Notes: generated from the sequence alone by a model not told the origin. A stretch of DNA of 63,868 bases from Paulinella micropora (GCA_009731375.1 BJOX01000133.1:771516-835383); one strand, 5' to 3'. Shown: positions 36,357 through 46,817, numbered from the stretch's first letter. A program made the numbers and translations.

Positions 36357-36951
36357 CCCCCCCCCCCCCCCCCCCCCGCTCCCNNNNNNNNNNNNNNNNN
36401 NNNNNNNNNNNNNNNNNNNNNNNNNNNNNNNNNNNNNNNNNNNNNNNNNNNNNNNNNNNNNNNNNNNNNNNNNNNNNNNNNNNNNNNNNNNNNNNNNNNN
36501 NNNNNNNNNNNNNNNNNNNNNNNNNNNNNNNNNNNNNNNNNNNNNNNNNNNNNNNNNNNNNNNNNNNNNNNNNNNNNNNNNNNNNNNNNNNNNNNNNNNN
36601 NNNNNNNNNNNNNNNNNNNNNNNNNNNNNNNNNNNNNNNNNNNNNNNNNNNNNNNNNNNNNNNNNNNNNNNNNNNNNNNNNNNNNNNNNNNNNNNNNNNN
36701 NNNNNNNNNNNNNNNNNNNNNNNNNNNNNNNNNNNNNNNNNNNNNNNNNNNNNNNNNNNNNNNNNNNNNNNNNNNNNNNNNNNNNNNNNNNNNNNNNNNN
36801 NNNNNNNNNNNNNNNNNNNNNNNNNNNNNNNNNNNNNNNNNNNNNNNNNNNNNNNNNNNNNNNNNNNNNNNNNNNNNNNNNNNNNNNNNNNNNNNNNNNN
36901 NNNNNNNNNNNNNNNNNNNNNNNNNNNNNNNNNNNNNNNNNNNNNNNNNNN
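36357..36951. other. Poly-C and 568-N gap inside the transposon
   Basis: Poly-C at 36357-36377, then N at 36384-36951. Part of the coiled-coil gene is probably lost here. Confidence 0.95.
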
Positions 36952-37119
36952 AAAAAAAAAGACTCTCAATTTGAGCTTAAAGGATTTGATCTCCCTCTTT
37001 GCGTCCGCAAGGTCTCTGACGATCTTGTCAGCCCGCTCCTTATGGAAGTCTGCCTGCGCTTTGGCCTCCTGAACCTCAACCAGAAGGTCGTCCTTTTCCT
37101 CCAAAGCATCTTGAGATTC
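36952..37119 (-). CDS. Coiled-coil exon (partial, minus strand)
   Basis: A minus-strand acceptor (TTTGTGGTTAG) precedes 37119. From there the frame is open into the gap: ESQDALEEKDDLLVEVQEAK and onward, Lys/Glu/Ala-rich with heptad-like spacing. It starts only 105 bp from the start of another coiled-coil exon on the plus strand. Function unknown. Confidence 0.5.
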
Positions 37120-37224
37120 CTAACCACAAATGTTATTTGGTCACTGCGTGTGATGGGAATGCAAACATAAGACCTTATTGACTCCTTGTTTTACCGCTTG
37201 CATCTTGCTTTTGTATTCGCGCAG

Positions 37225-37689
37225 GGTCCTTTCTTTGTTGCTGAGCGTCTAGACACAGACGTGAAAACACAGATCACTACGAATAAAAAACTAACCAGTC
37301 TGATGATCACCTTCCAAAGCAAACTCAAGGACATGGAAGTCACGGTACGCACCCTCTCTGATGCAAACGACAGGCTTGCTTCTGAGAAAGACGCGGCCAC
37401 TGCTGAGAAAGCTGCGGCCGCTGCTGAGAAAGCTGCGGCCATTGCTGAGAAAGATGCGGTCACACAGCGTCACGCACAGTGCCAGGAGCGGGCCAGCGAC
37501 TTTGAGTCCATGCTTCTCCTTAAAAACCAAAGTGGCCGCGCTTGAAGCCGAGAAGAAGAGCAACCTGAAGACCAACAAGGACCTGCAGGACAGAGTCCAA
37601 TGCGAGGCTCACAACGCAGCGCTGAGTTCTGATAGCTCGCCGTGGCCTACGAGGAGATCAAATCCTTGAAGAGCGATTTGATCTGTTGA
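37225..37689 (+). pseudogene. Coiled-coil exon (plus strand, frameshifted)
   Basis: Acceptor TTGTATTCGCGCAG precedes 37225. The frame reads a coiled coil with a 7-residue (21-bp) tandem repeat, EKAAA(A/I)A, at ~37385-37450. A one-base shift near 37525 restores KVAALEAEKKSNLKTNKDLQ and another near 37635 restores AVAYEEIKSLKSDLIC, then TGA. It overlaps the end of the minus-strand 340-residue gene by ~40 bp. The shifts could be real decay or base-calling errors. Confidence 0.5.
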
Positions 37690-38551
37690 TTAAAGCGAGC
37701 CTTGTCTTCGAGGCTCGCTGATAGTGTCACCTGCGGCGAATTAGTACGGTGAACAGAGGAGGGGGACGCTGACGACGTTGACGAAGACGCAGACACGCCA
37801 GAGAGATCAGGGGCGGCGCACTGGTGCGCATACTTGGAGATCCTGGTCAACATCTTCGTCTGGGTGCGGGGGTAGTCAGCATCCCATTTGTTTTTCAACT
37901 CACCTCAACAAGACAAGGCATGCAAATGCGAATGTGAAAGATAGTAAAAAAACATATTACCGGGTGGGTTGTGGTATTTCGATTCGACTATCGACGACGC
38001 CTTCTCGGAAAGCAATCCAAAAACGTGCTCGACGCCTGCAGCAGACACCTCCACTTCACCTGTACCTTGGGAATAGTACGAGTACACAAAGCGAAAGTAC
38101 GGTTTAAGGACGGAAATCGTCACCACCAGGTGAAGCAGCTTGCCCAATCGTAGGTGAGTCTCCGGCTTGGGTAGCTGCTCCTTGCCACTGTCCGACACGA
38201 ACCACATCCACCTTCCCAGCTTGATTTCGATGTCACCAAGCTTGCACGTCGTAACGGAGATCGTACGTGGTATCTTCCCAGCCTGCCGAAGGATGATAGA
38301 AGCGCCTTCCTCGGTCCAGAACAGCTTGCGGTTCAAAGAGGAAAGCAGATCTTGCCACTTGGACGGGTGGACAACTTCAATCTGTTTGGAGAGCAGAGAG
38401 AGAGAGAGAGAGTATAAGTATGAGTATGAGTATAAGTATGAGTATAAGTATGAGTATAAGTATGAGTATAAGTATGAGTATAAGTATGAGTATAAGTATG
38501 AGTATAAGTATGAGTATAAGTATAAGTATAAGTATAAGTATAAGTATAAGT

Positions 38552-38617
<66 letters not shown>

Positions 38618-38637
38618 AAAGAGAAAGAGCAAGAGAA

Positions 38638-38668
<31 letters not shown>

Positions 38669-38688
38669 AAGAGAGAGAGAGAAAGAGA

Positions 38689-38720
<32 letters not shown>

Positions 38721-38800
38721 AAGAAAGAGAAAGAGAGCGAGAGAGAGAGAGAGAGATAGAGAGAGAGTGAGAGAAAGAGAGAGAGAGATAGAGAGAGAGC

Positions 38801-38897
<97 letters not shown>

Positions 38898-39548
38898 GAT
38901 GTGTGACCATGTACTGGCGTCTCGTGTCTGTGACAACGAGTGTAGTGAAGCGCAGCGTCAACTCAGTACTCCCAAGAGCTTGCTCACGTCGTCTGTGTCT
39001 TGCTCGATGGCCACAGCTGGTTCCACGTTGTAGTGCAGAGACTGAGGTAAGAAGGCGCCCAGCACATGAACCGTACACACCCTTGGAGGAATGATTTNNN
39101 NNNNNNNTGATGCGATGTGTGACCATGTACTGGCGTCTCGTGTCTGTGACAACGAGTGTAGTGAAGCGCAGCGTCAACTCAGTACTCCCAAGAGCTTGCT
39201 CACGTCGTCTGTGTCTTGCTCGATGGCCACAGCTGGTTCCACGTTGTAGTGCAGAGACTGAGGTAAGAAGGCGCCCAGCACATGAACCGTACACACCCTT
39301 GGAGGAATGATTTTCGAGTCCGCGTTGCTTGCCTTCTCCTCCGCACTAACCGACGCCACGTCGATCACCTCTTCAGCCGTTGCCGAGCTTGCCAAGGTGC
39401 CTGAGGCGGGGGCTACGGCATGTTGGTCTTGAGTCTGGGACATGTCTTCCATGGTTATCTCTTCTTCGGACGCGCTGTCTTGGTTTGCCAAGGCAGAAAT
39501 GAGAGCGGTTGCAGCCGCTGCTGCTGGACGACGGCTTCTTGGAGGCAT
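37647..39548 (-). CDS. Unknown 340-residue protein encoded by the transposon (3 exons)
   Basis: Exon 1, 39548-39204, starts at ATG (MPPRSRRPAAAAATALISAL) and ends before GTGAGC in phase 0. Exon 2, 38381-37961, follows CTCCAAACAG and ends before GTAATA in phase 1. A 57-bp intron leads to exon 3, 37903-37647, which follows CTTGTTGAG and stops at TAG. All phases join. The protein has a Ser/Glu-rich N-terminus, a compact middle with many Trp and Phe (HPSKWQDLL, LGRWMWFVSD, KPYFRFVYSYY) and a Ser-rich tail. The domain is not recognised; an accessory transposition protein is possible. Intron 1 is a ~500-bp (GA)n/(TATGAG)n tract plus an assembly duplication. Confidence 0.7.
37655..37684. terminator. 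10-bp hairpin at the convergent ends of two genes
   Basis: AGATCAAATC, a 10-base loop, then GATTTGATCT form a perfect stem. It lies where the plus-strand coiled-coil frame and the minus-strand gene both end. Because both frames read through it, it may be coding coincidence rather than a termination signal. Confidence 0.3.
38393..38892. repeat. (GA)n and (GTATAA/GTATGA)n repeats in an intron
   Basis: A hexanucleotide TATAAG/TATGAG array (38412-38550) is followed by ~340 bp of GA with AAAG interruptions. It fills intron 1 of the minus-strand gene. The long Ser-Leu frame across it is spurious. Confidence 0.95.
38893..39313. other. Probable false duplication around a 10-N gap
   Basis: 38893-39097 (205 bp) is identical to 39109-39313, with only the N gap 39098-39107 between. 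It includes part of exon 1 of the minus-strand gene. Identical sequence at both lips of a placeholder gap is the signature of two contig ends that overlap but were not merged. Confidence 0.85.
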
Positions 39549-39675
39549 ACTGCCTGGACAAGACAGAAACAGAGCAGTTTGTACAAGAAGTGACACACTA
39601 CAACGGCAAGTCACGAAAAGGAATGACCTTCCCAAGCCTAAAGGCAGTACTTCTCAAGTTGGACTTGAGAGGGAT

Positions 39676-39920
39676 AATGTGTGAGCAAAAGTATGAGCAA
39701 AAGTGTGAGCAACCGGATCTTTTTTCAATTTTGAAAAAGGTTCATTCCGGGTTGGGAGGCAATTTACCTGGTTTTGCGGACATATGATAGGCCGTCCAAA
39801 GTGAAATGCCACTTTCTTCTGCCCACGGATCAATTTTGAGCGGGTTTTTGCTCAAAATCATGGCCGTTTTCTGTGAGCAAAAGTGTGAGCAAAATCTGAG
39901 CAAAAGTGTGAGCAAAGGAC
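39676..39920. promoter_or_regulatory. GAGCAAAA motif cluster between divergent transposon genes
   Basis: GAGCAAAA or one-base variants start at 39683, 39695, 39707 and again at 39875, 39887, 39898, 39910, i.e. every 11-12 bp. An inverted copy at 39846 forms an 8-bp stem with TTTTGAGC. The same word is in the terminal repeats. This position suits a shared promoter or operator, or internal transposase-binding sites. Confidence 0.55.
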
Positions 39921-40042
39921 CCCGTGTCGTTGTTCTTGCTCCTGTATAGCTGGGCAGGTATGCCTCCCCAAAATGAGAGAAGAAATGGAATGCCCCAGTG
40001 TCTGCCAGTTCAGTGATGCTTTCCTTTTTTTTGTCTGAACAG

Positions 40043-42916
40043 GAACCTGGAATGAAGAAGAGGAAGGGCGAAAGGGACGAGCAAACGAGGAGATTCGAAG
40101 GAACCAAGCTTCAGGTGACTCACGTGTGCTCTCTCCTTGTTTGCAATACGTTTGTTCTATGATAGGTTGCACTGGCTTTGGGTTTGCAGCCTCCTCCTGT
40201 TTCCACGGCTGCTCCTGCCGTCGCACCAACTTCGGCTGACTCTGGGCCCGATTCCACGGACCAGTCCACGTCGTTCCACCTACAGTCTCTGTGCCAGATT
40301 CCACCAACTGGCTCTGGGCAAGCTACTGGACAATGCCTGACATTTGCCAGCATACAGGGTGATAGTCAGGATGGGATTAGTGTTAGTTTTAGGTTGGAGA
40401 ACCGAGCAGCGATCCGTGCCCCCCCTGCTCCGGACAGTACTAGTCCCTCTTTTAGTGCACACAAACTCATGGACATTTTAGGAGCACAAGGTGAAAGGTT
40501 GTACAGAGAGCAGAGCTACATAGCGGAGTTAGCAAAATGGGGTTTTGCAGTTATTGCACGAATTAGGCAAGATATGGAGGGGCGAGGCACGCTGTCGCCA
40601 TCCTCTGCGCCCGCACATGTGTGCTCACTGTTGGGAGAAGTCCAAGAGCTTTTCGACCTCGGTCCTCTTTCTGTTGAAATGTTGGGCAGCACAAGCCCCA
40701 AAGAGTTGAGTGCCTTTGCTGGTGCAAGCTTCGCAAACACCGCTGTTAAACATGAACCCATACCGGCTTTGCTAGGTTTAGATACTCATGGTATAGAGTT
40801 TTTTCTCGCGGAGCAGCATCCTAGTGGCGACAGGAGAATCAAAAGTGGCACGCTATTTGTTTTTTACATAACCACCAGTAAGGTTTATGATGATTACGTC
40901 ACCAGGTATTTTAACTTCGTCCTGCCAGAGTTGAATCGAAAGATTAGATTAGGAGAGTCTGTTCGGTTTGTCCCCAAATCCAAAACTAGACGTTCGCATG
41001 AACAGTTACGTCTTGCCTACCAATCTGGCGACGGTGATGTCTGGGAGTGCAGGAGTTGCGAGCCCGCAACGTACCACGTCGTCAAACTTGAGCAAAAAGG
41101 TAATAGTTGTTGTTGTTGTCGTTGCTATTGTTAGCAATATTGATGATGGTTGTTGCTTACTCATCTGATGCTGATGTGTTTGTCGCAGGTCGACAACATG
41201 TGTGCCGAAACAAGGTTACGACAAGGGACTTCCGGCAATACACGGGGATTCGGAAGTTCGAGGATGGGCTCGAAATTTCTGCTTCTCTGGGCAGCCAACC
41301 AACGAGGCTACAGCGCAATCTGCGAATGTTACAGGAGTACAATGAACAGAGGATGATTTTTTTTTTTTGTGTGCGGGGCGTTCGCACGGGCCATTAAGAT
41401 CAGGGCAAGGCATCCTCCAAGCCAGGTAAATTGCGCGGGTGTTTCGTTGTTTTGCAACTGTCCTCACAGGTATTCATTTTTTCACGTACTGCCTAATCCG
41501 CTTGCTTTATTTCGGGCAGGGCCCACATTGTTTTGTTCTCTGTCTGGGTCATGTTCACAAAGAGCATGGCACAGACAAATAACATAATTTCATTATTTTT
41601 AACGGTCCGTTGTGATGCTCAGGACGCCGGTGTATAATCCAAGCAAGCAGCAGAGGTATAAATTAGCAGAATTGCGAGTATGGTGGTACAAGTTGATAGG
41701 CTCTTTCTTACCCCGACCTTTCTTGCTGTTCGAGTGGAAGCTACTCGTAACCCCGCCACTCCGTTGCGAATGGACACGATTAATACAGCAAATGTGGATT
41801 GAGTACCGTTGCAGCAAAGTATGGGGTAAATGCCCTTACTGCGGCAAATTGAAAAGCCTGTGCAAGCGGCTCGCCTGTCTGCAGGAGCGTGAGTATAAGC
41901 TTAGCAGGGAGAATCGCGCCCTTTCTGAAGAAGAGGAGGAGGAGCTGAAGGATATCCCTGTGGAGATCAAGAAGATCGAGCATCATACTGAAGCCAAGCT
42001 GAAGAATAAGGTCTTTTACGACCAAGACTAGAAAAAGGTAGCATCTGACTTGTCGTACATTTTGATTGTTGCGTGGGAGGTGCCGGTACCGAAGACGTCA
42101 ACGACTGCATCGCAGTCCTAATCCGCGGCGATGGACATGGGGGAGTAGCGAGGGAGTATGTCGATACATTCCCTCACCCGTCAGACGAACATGTTAATAA
42201 CGACTTCTTCCTTTTTCGCGACTGGTTAGACAACATCGTAGAGCGACGTATTAAAATAATCCGGAATCCGGTGCAGGTGACTAACCTAATCTTGTGGTCT
42301 GATGGCGGTCGAAAGCATCTTATTTAAGCATCCTTGGTTATGGTCTGCTGAGTGGAATTTCTGGGCTTCTTATCACGGTAAAGGGTTGTGTGATTCGCAC
42401 GCAGGTAAGGTGCGCAGGCGGTTGCTTATGAGGCCTTTCATAATGATTTTATATGGCAAACCGTTCGCGACCTTGCACGGCTTATCCAGTCCAATCTATC
42501 CAATTCCACTCCAATGTTTTTACAGGCTCCTATCAACCGAACGCCTGAACTCAAGCATGGAGTCAAGTCTGTTCTATTCCTGATCTCTACAAACTTCACT
42601 ATTTTCAAACAACGTTTGTGCTAGGGACTTTGAAAGTAGCTGATTTTCGGGACGATATAAAACTTCAGACATTCTTTTTTTCGTGATGGTAGCAGCGAGT
42701 CGAATTTGCGCCACGATCTAATGGCAGCCTTCACGAGCTGCGTTAACAGGTCTGGGACTGCCACCTCTCCCCCAGCCAGCTCCACCACCCCCTCAAGCAC
42801 TGCAGCAGCCTCAGCCTGCAGCAGCTGCTCCACATCGAGGAAGGAGAGGACGAGGACGAGGACGAGCAGGTAGGAATCATCGTGGTAGTGGACTGCGTGT
42901 GCGTCGCGGACGTTAA
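40043..42916 (+). CDS. Transposase-like multi-exon gene of the TIR element
   Basis: Supported exons: 40043-40114 (after CTGAACAG, before GTGACT), 40166-41099 (after TATGATAG, before GTAATA; phase 1), 41189-41425 (after TCGCAG, before GTAAAT), a frame 41612-42030 with CPYCGKLKSLC and a His/Lys-rich helix, a catalytic-like region ~42040-42560, and a last exon 42750-42916 with Pro-rich and RGRGRGR sequence. The motifs NLILWSDGG and FWASYHGKGLCDSHAG resemble catalytic blocks I recall from eukaryotic transposase-like proteins. Three Asp candidates can be proposed but not proven. A poly-T (41358) and a site near 42318 need one-base shifts. An AATAAA lies just after the stop (42922). Confidence 0.6.
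40166..41099 (+). CDS. Large exon of the transposase-like gene (311 codons)
   Basis: Open throughout. A Pro/Ala/Ser-rich start (GLQPPPVSTAAPAVAPTSAD), then a globular part with SAHKLMDILGAQGERLYREQ, GIEFFLAEQHPSGDRRIKSG, TSKVYDDYVTRYFNFVLPEL and a Cys pair near the end (WECRSCEP). No domain recognised. Probably an N-terminal DNA-binding or regulatory part. It splices in phase to 41189 (QKG then RQHVCRN). Confidence 0.65.
42750..42916 (+). CDS. Terminal exon with Pro-rich and RG-rich tail
   Basis: Follows GCGTTAACAG and ends with TAA at 42914-42916. It encodes about 54 residues: LPPLPQPAPPPPQAL, then Ala/Gln-rich, then GRRGRGRGRAGRN and a basic end. The RG-rich end suggests nucleic-acid binding or nuclear targeting. 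It is too short to appear in standard ORF lists. The terminal repeat starts ~100 bp downstream. Confidence 0.55.
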
Positions 42917-43017
42917 TATCTTAATAAATTCTTGACGTTATACTTAATTTGAATTTTGAATTTGAATATTTAAATACATAATTACTAAGAAATTATGTTT
43001 ATTAATAATAAATACAT

Positions 43018-43509
43018 GAAGCATAGTGACTTGCATTGTCACTGAGTCACTTTTCCTATACTTTGACTTAGACCGTTATACTATTCAAATTTTTGAATTT
43101 GAATATTTAAATATTATATTTTTATATATTAGTGCTTAGAAACAATAAACTGATGATTTTGTGTGAAAAAACCACGTATAAGTCATTTTCCTACACTTCG
43201 ACTTAGAGCGCGGATGATTTTTGCTCACAGTCACAAATCCAACCGTTAACCGTTTCCCCTACTTTAAATTTTAAATTTTTTTCAAAAGAAATTATATATT
43301 AATCATGTACTACAATAAATTGATTATTTTGTGTGAAAAAACCACGTAAAAATCACTTTCCTACACTTCGACTTAGAGCGCGGATGATTTTTGCTCACAG
43401 TCAAAAAATCCAACAGTTAAACGTTTCCCCTGTTTGAGGATTTGAATTTTTTTCAAAAAAAATTTGTGTATTTATCATATACTATTCATATAGTAATGAT
43501 TTATGAGGT
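43018..43509 (-). repeat. Right terminal inverted repeat
   Basis: Reverse complement of 35727-36226, ending ATGAGGT at 43509 followed by TA. It carries two TTTTTGCTCACAGTC sites (near 43218 and 43388), one per subunit. Confidence 0.9.
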
Positions 43510-44260
43510 TACTCAAAAATCATAATACTGTAGGGGCTGATATTAGCTGGTAAGCTGGTCACTTCCCTATCTTACCGTCTTTGAATTCTAATCTTGATAT
43601 GAAGGGAGGCCGAGGTTAGGCATAAGCAACCGCAAAAATCTTGGAATCAGACAGCCTGAGGCCGGTCTCACAGACGGTCATGCTATTCGCCTTGGCTGTT
43701 AGTTGACTGTTCTGAATCATACTCACCTTTTGAACTTTTTAATGGGAGTCGATTATACACTCCTGCCCCAATTTTTTTTTTGATTTTACCGGGGTGCCTG
43801 GGGTGGCACCGTGACTCTCTCGCACCCAAAGCCTGAATTTTCATATCATTGTAGAACTTTCACCGTGGCGCTGAGTCCATTACTGGTGACAGTCGAGTGG
43901 CAAAGTCCTTGTCCGACTGTGAGCTCATGCCATTTTCCTCAAGAAATATTTGGGTGGGCATGAAAACATTAAGCAAATCAATTCAAAGCTCTTGCTCTGA
44001 AGACTTTCCTTCTTCATTTTGTTTCATTCCTTTGTTTTGACTCTACGAGTCCATCTGTACCACTTCCCTTCTAGCTCTTACGCTTCCCACTTATACCTAC
44101 TAGTGGCAAGTATTCTCTCATTAAAAGTTGATATGTGAAAAGACTGAGCTCTGAGCTTTCAAACAACAACAACAACAAAAATAATTGTCGTAGCACTATT
44201 AAGACAACTGATGGAGAACGATAAGATCAGCATTGGTTAGTAGTAAGCAGGAGCTTGCTC
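43510..44260. other. Non-coding sequence right of the transposon
   Basis: If the transposon sits in the copia element, this should be the copia 5' leader and LTR, but no LTR match to the left side (27.3-28.6 kb) was found by eye. No long frame. An (AAC)n run lies at 44162-44177. Confidence 0.4.
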
Positions 44261-44395
44261 TTACTCCAGTGTCCTGGTTGAGACCAACAAGCCTGTCCTG
44301 ACAGAGCTGTCTTCTTGTCCTCTTTGTCCAGCCGCCTCACGACTCTGAGCCAAAGCCCTTTGCCAGTCCGCACACAGCCTTTCTGCTAGCTCCCG
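44261..44395 (-). CDS. Candidate terminal exon, unknown gene
   Basis: On the minus strand, CTATCTGTCCATGCAG precedes a frame in phase 0, RELAERLCADWQRALAQSRE and onward, 44 residues then TAA. It is helical and Gln/Arg/Glu-rich. Its splice junction is copied several times as minisatellite units at 44583-45740. It could be an alternative last exon of the ZNHIT2-like gene upstream (phase fits after exon 9) or a separate gene. Confidence 0.4.
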   Translation of the reverse strand, partial: RELAERLCADWQRALAQSREAAGQRGQEDSSVRTGLLVSTRTLE

Positions 44396-44477
44396 CTGCA
44401 TGGACAGATAGGAAAATGTAGATAGGTAGGTAGGTAGATAGGTAGATAGATAGACCAAATCCCTTTGCGAATGCGCG

Positions 44478-44516
<39 letters not shown>

Positions 44517-44538
44517 GATCTATCTATCTATCTATCTA

Positions 44539-44579
<41 letters not shown>

Positions 44580-44631
44580 ACTGTCTTTCCGCTACTTCCC
44601 GCTGCATAGAAAGATTAGATAGATATGACTG

Positions 44632-44676
<45 letters not shown>

Positions 44677-44689
44677 TTATCTATCTATC

Positions 44690-44726
<37 letters not shown>

Positions 44727-44729
44727 TAC

Positions 44730-44788
<59 letters not shown>

Positions 44789-44847
44789 ACTGTCTTTCCG
44801 CCAATTCCCGCTGCATAGAAAGATAAGATAGATATGATAGGATCTAT

Positions 44848-44899
<52 letters not shown>

Positions 44900-45521
44900 A
44901 TACTTTATTCACAGACTTCCTTGGTTGACGAAATCAGAAGCTCCTTTTTTCTGACATTAGTCGATATCTCATCAGTTGATCTCATCACTTACTCCACGGA
45001 GTGAACCAAGGCCACTTGAGGTGTCACTGACCCTCCCTTGGGCTTGGTTTTTTGAAATGGGTGCCATCTGTCGACAGACAGAGAATTAGGGGATGGTGTG
45101 GGTGTGCTGGGCCCGTGGTGGGGTGCCTTATGTGTGCCTAGCCATACGCCTATAAGTCACATGCCGAAATAGCGACGGGAAGCACAATCCTGTTCCCTCA
45201 GGGTGCCCTTTCTCGCTTGTTGAGCCCGGAATAAAACCCACAGTGCTCTGTCGGTTTATACTAGACTGTCGAACAGTCTCGAAACTCCATCTGCTTACTG
45301 GGTCCTCTGTAATGGAGGTGGGAGCTCGTTCTGCAAGGGGCGCTTATGGAACGAGCCCTGGCCCCGCCTGGTACTAGGGAGCTTTGGTATCGCCTGTATC
45401 AGTCCCTTCCGTGCAAACATCACGGCTTAGCTGGGCATCGGGTTAATACTTTACCCACAGACTTCCTTGGTTGACGAAATCAGAAGCTCCTTTTTTCTGA
45501 CATTAGTCGATATCTCATCTG

Positions 45522-45576
<55 letters not shown>

Positions 45577-45609
45577 GTCTTTCCGCTAGTTCCCGCTGCA
45601 TAGAAAGAT

Positions 45610-45659
<50 letters not shown>

Positions 45660-45740
45660 TCTATCTGTCTATCTAACTGTCGATCCTATCATATCTATCT
45701 TATCTTTCTATGCAGCGGGAACTAGCGGAAAGACAGTAAG
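44383..45740. repeat. Acceptor-junction minisatellite units in TATC arrays
   Basis: Copies of CTTTCCGCTAGTTCCCGCTG-CATAGAAAG (minus strand: intron end TATGCAG plus the first ~17 exon bases) lie at 44583-44613, 44793-44823 and 45576-45606, with an inverted copy at 45703-45736. They are separated by (TATC)n. The source is the exon starting at 44395. Confidence 0.8.
44898..45519 (-). repeat. 547-bp dispersed repeat, 1.1 tandem copies (inverse)
   Basis: GATATCTCATC at 44963 recurs at 45509 (period 546). It ends in the standard GATATCTCATC junction into (TATC)n and starts truncated at TAATACTTTATTC. Confidence 0.92.
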
Positions 45741-45768
45741 ATAGATAGGTAGATAGATAGATAGATAT

Positions 45769-45809
<41 letters not shown>

Positions 45810-46111
45810 CAAATAAATATGTTTGTACTAGTTGAGGGTGTGCCTGGTCGGGTTGTGTGTGTGTGTAAGGGGGGGGGGGGGGGNNNNNNNNNNATAGATA
45901 GACAGACAGACAGACAGATAGATAGATAGATAGATAGATATATAGATAGACAGATAGATAGATAGATAGATAGGTAGATAGATAGATAGATAAATAGATA
46001 GATAGATAGATAGGTAGATAGACAAATAAATATGTTTGTGTGTCGGGTTGTGGGGAGAGCCGGGCCGGCAAGCTCGCAAAACACGTGCAATGTGGCGCGC
46101 CGCATACGTAA

Positions 46112-46167
<56 letters not shown>

Positions 46168-46221
46168 ATATGGATAGATAGATATGGATAGATAGATATG
46201 GATAGATAGATAGATAGATAC

Positions 46222-46315
<94 letters not shown>

Positions 46316-46465
46316 GGTTTTATCGGTTAACCTGGCCACACGTGAGCGATAAATAAACATGTCAGTACCAGCTGAGTGTGTGTCTGCTCGGGTTGTGGAC
46401 ACAGATGATGCAGCCAGACTTGATAGAAAAATACTTTGCGTTGAACCAACTTAATCGTCGTATTT
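45600..46465. repeat. GATA arrays with repeated ~45-bp spacer and a poly-G/10-N gap
   Basis: AAATAAATATGTTTGTACTA followed by GGTCGGGTTGTG-like sequence occurs near 45810, 46024 and 46350. Poly-G at 45869-45883 precedes the N gap 45884-45893. GATA fills the rest. Confidence 0.8.
46046..46110. repeat. Half-copy of the 4.4-kb foldback element (inverse)
   Basis: GAGCCGGGCCGGCAAGCTCG followed by CAAAACACGTGCAATGTGG and CGCGCCGCATACGTA is the diverged reverse complement of 4429-4480. Only one arm and the loop are present. Confidence 0.75.
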
Positions 46466-46470
46466 GACCT

Positions 46471-46540
<70 letters not shown>

Positions 46541-46627
46541 CGATAGGTAGGTAGGTAGAAATGATGCATCTAGACTTGATAGAAAAATACTTTGCGGTTG
46601 AACCAACTTAATCGTCTTATTTGACCT

Positions 46628-46660
<33 letters not shown>
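46410..46660. repeat. Duplicated ~65-bp segment within GATA
   Basis: GATGCA(G/T)C..AGACTTGATAGAAAAATACTT, continuing to TTGACCTATAG, occurs at ~46406-46475 and 46562-46630, each followed by GATA. It may be a decayed exon edge on the minus strand. Not assigned to a gene. Confidence 0.7.
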
Positions 46661-46709
<49 letters not shown>

Positions 46710-46741
46710 GGATGGATGGATGGATAGACAGATAGACAGAC

Positions 46742-46817
<76 letters not shown>

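Larger units (their letters stand above)
35727..43509. mobile_element. 7.8-kb DNA transposon with long terminal inverted repeats
   Basis: Bounded by near-identical inverted repeats (35727-36226 and 43018-43509) that start ACCTCATAAATCATTACTAT and are flanked by TA on both sides. It holds spliced genes on both strands: a 340-residue unknown protein, a transposase-like gene and coiled-coil exons. It lies at the 5' edge of the copia gag, consistent with insertion into that element. The superfamily is not assigned. TA flanking sites fit Tc1/mariner-like or other TA-targeting families, but the gene content and long repeats are unusual for those. Confidence 0.75.

Noticed and set aside
37905-38936. 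343-residue Ser-Leu protein on the minus strand
   Set aside because: Its first two thirds translate (GA)n intron sequence; only the part from 38381 down is an exon.
35727-43509. Reading the ends as LTRs of a retroelement
   Set aside because: They are inverted, not direct, and no retroelement genes lie between them.
27269-44260. Paired LTRs of the copia element
   Set aside because: I compared the two outer regions by eye and found no convincing direct repeat; not claimed.
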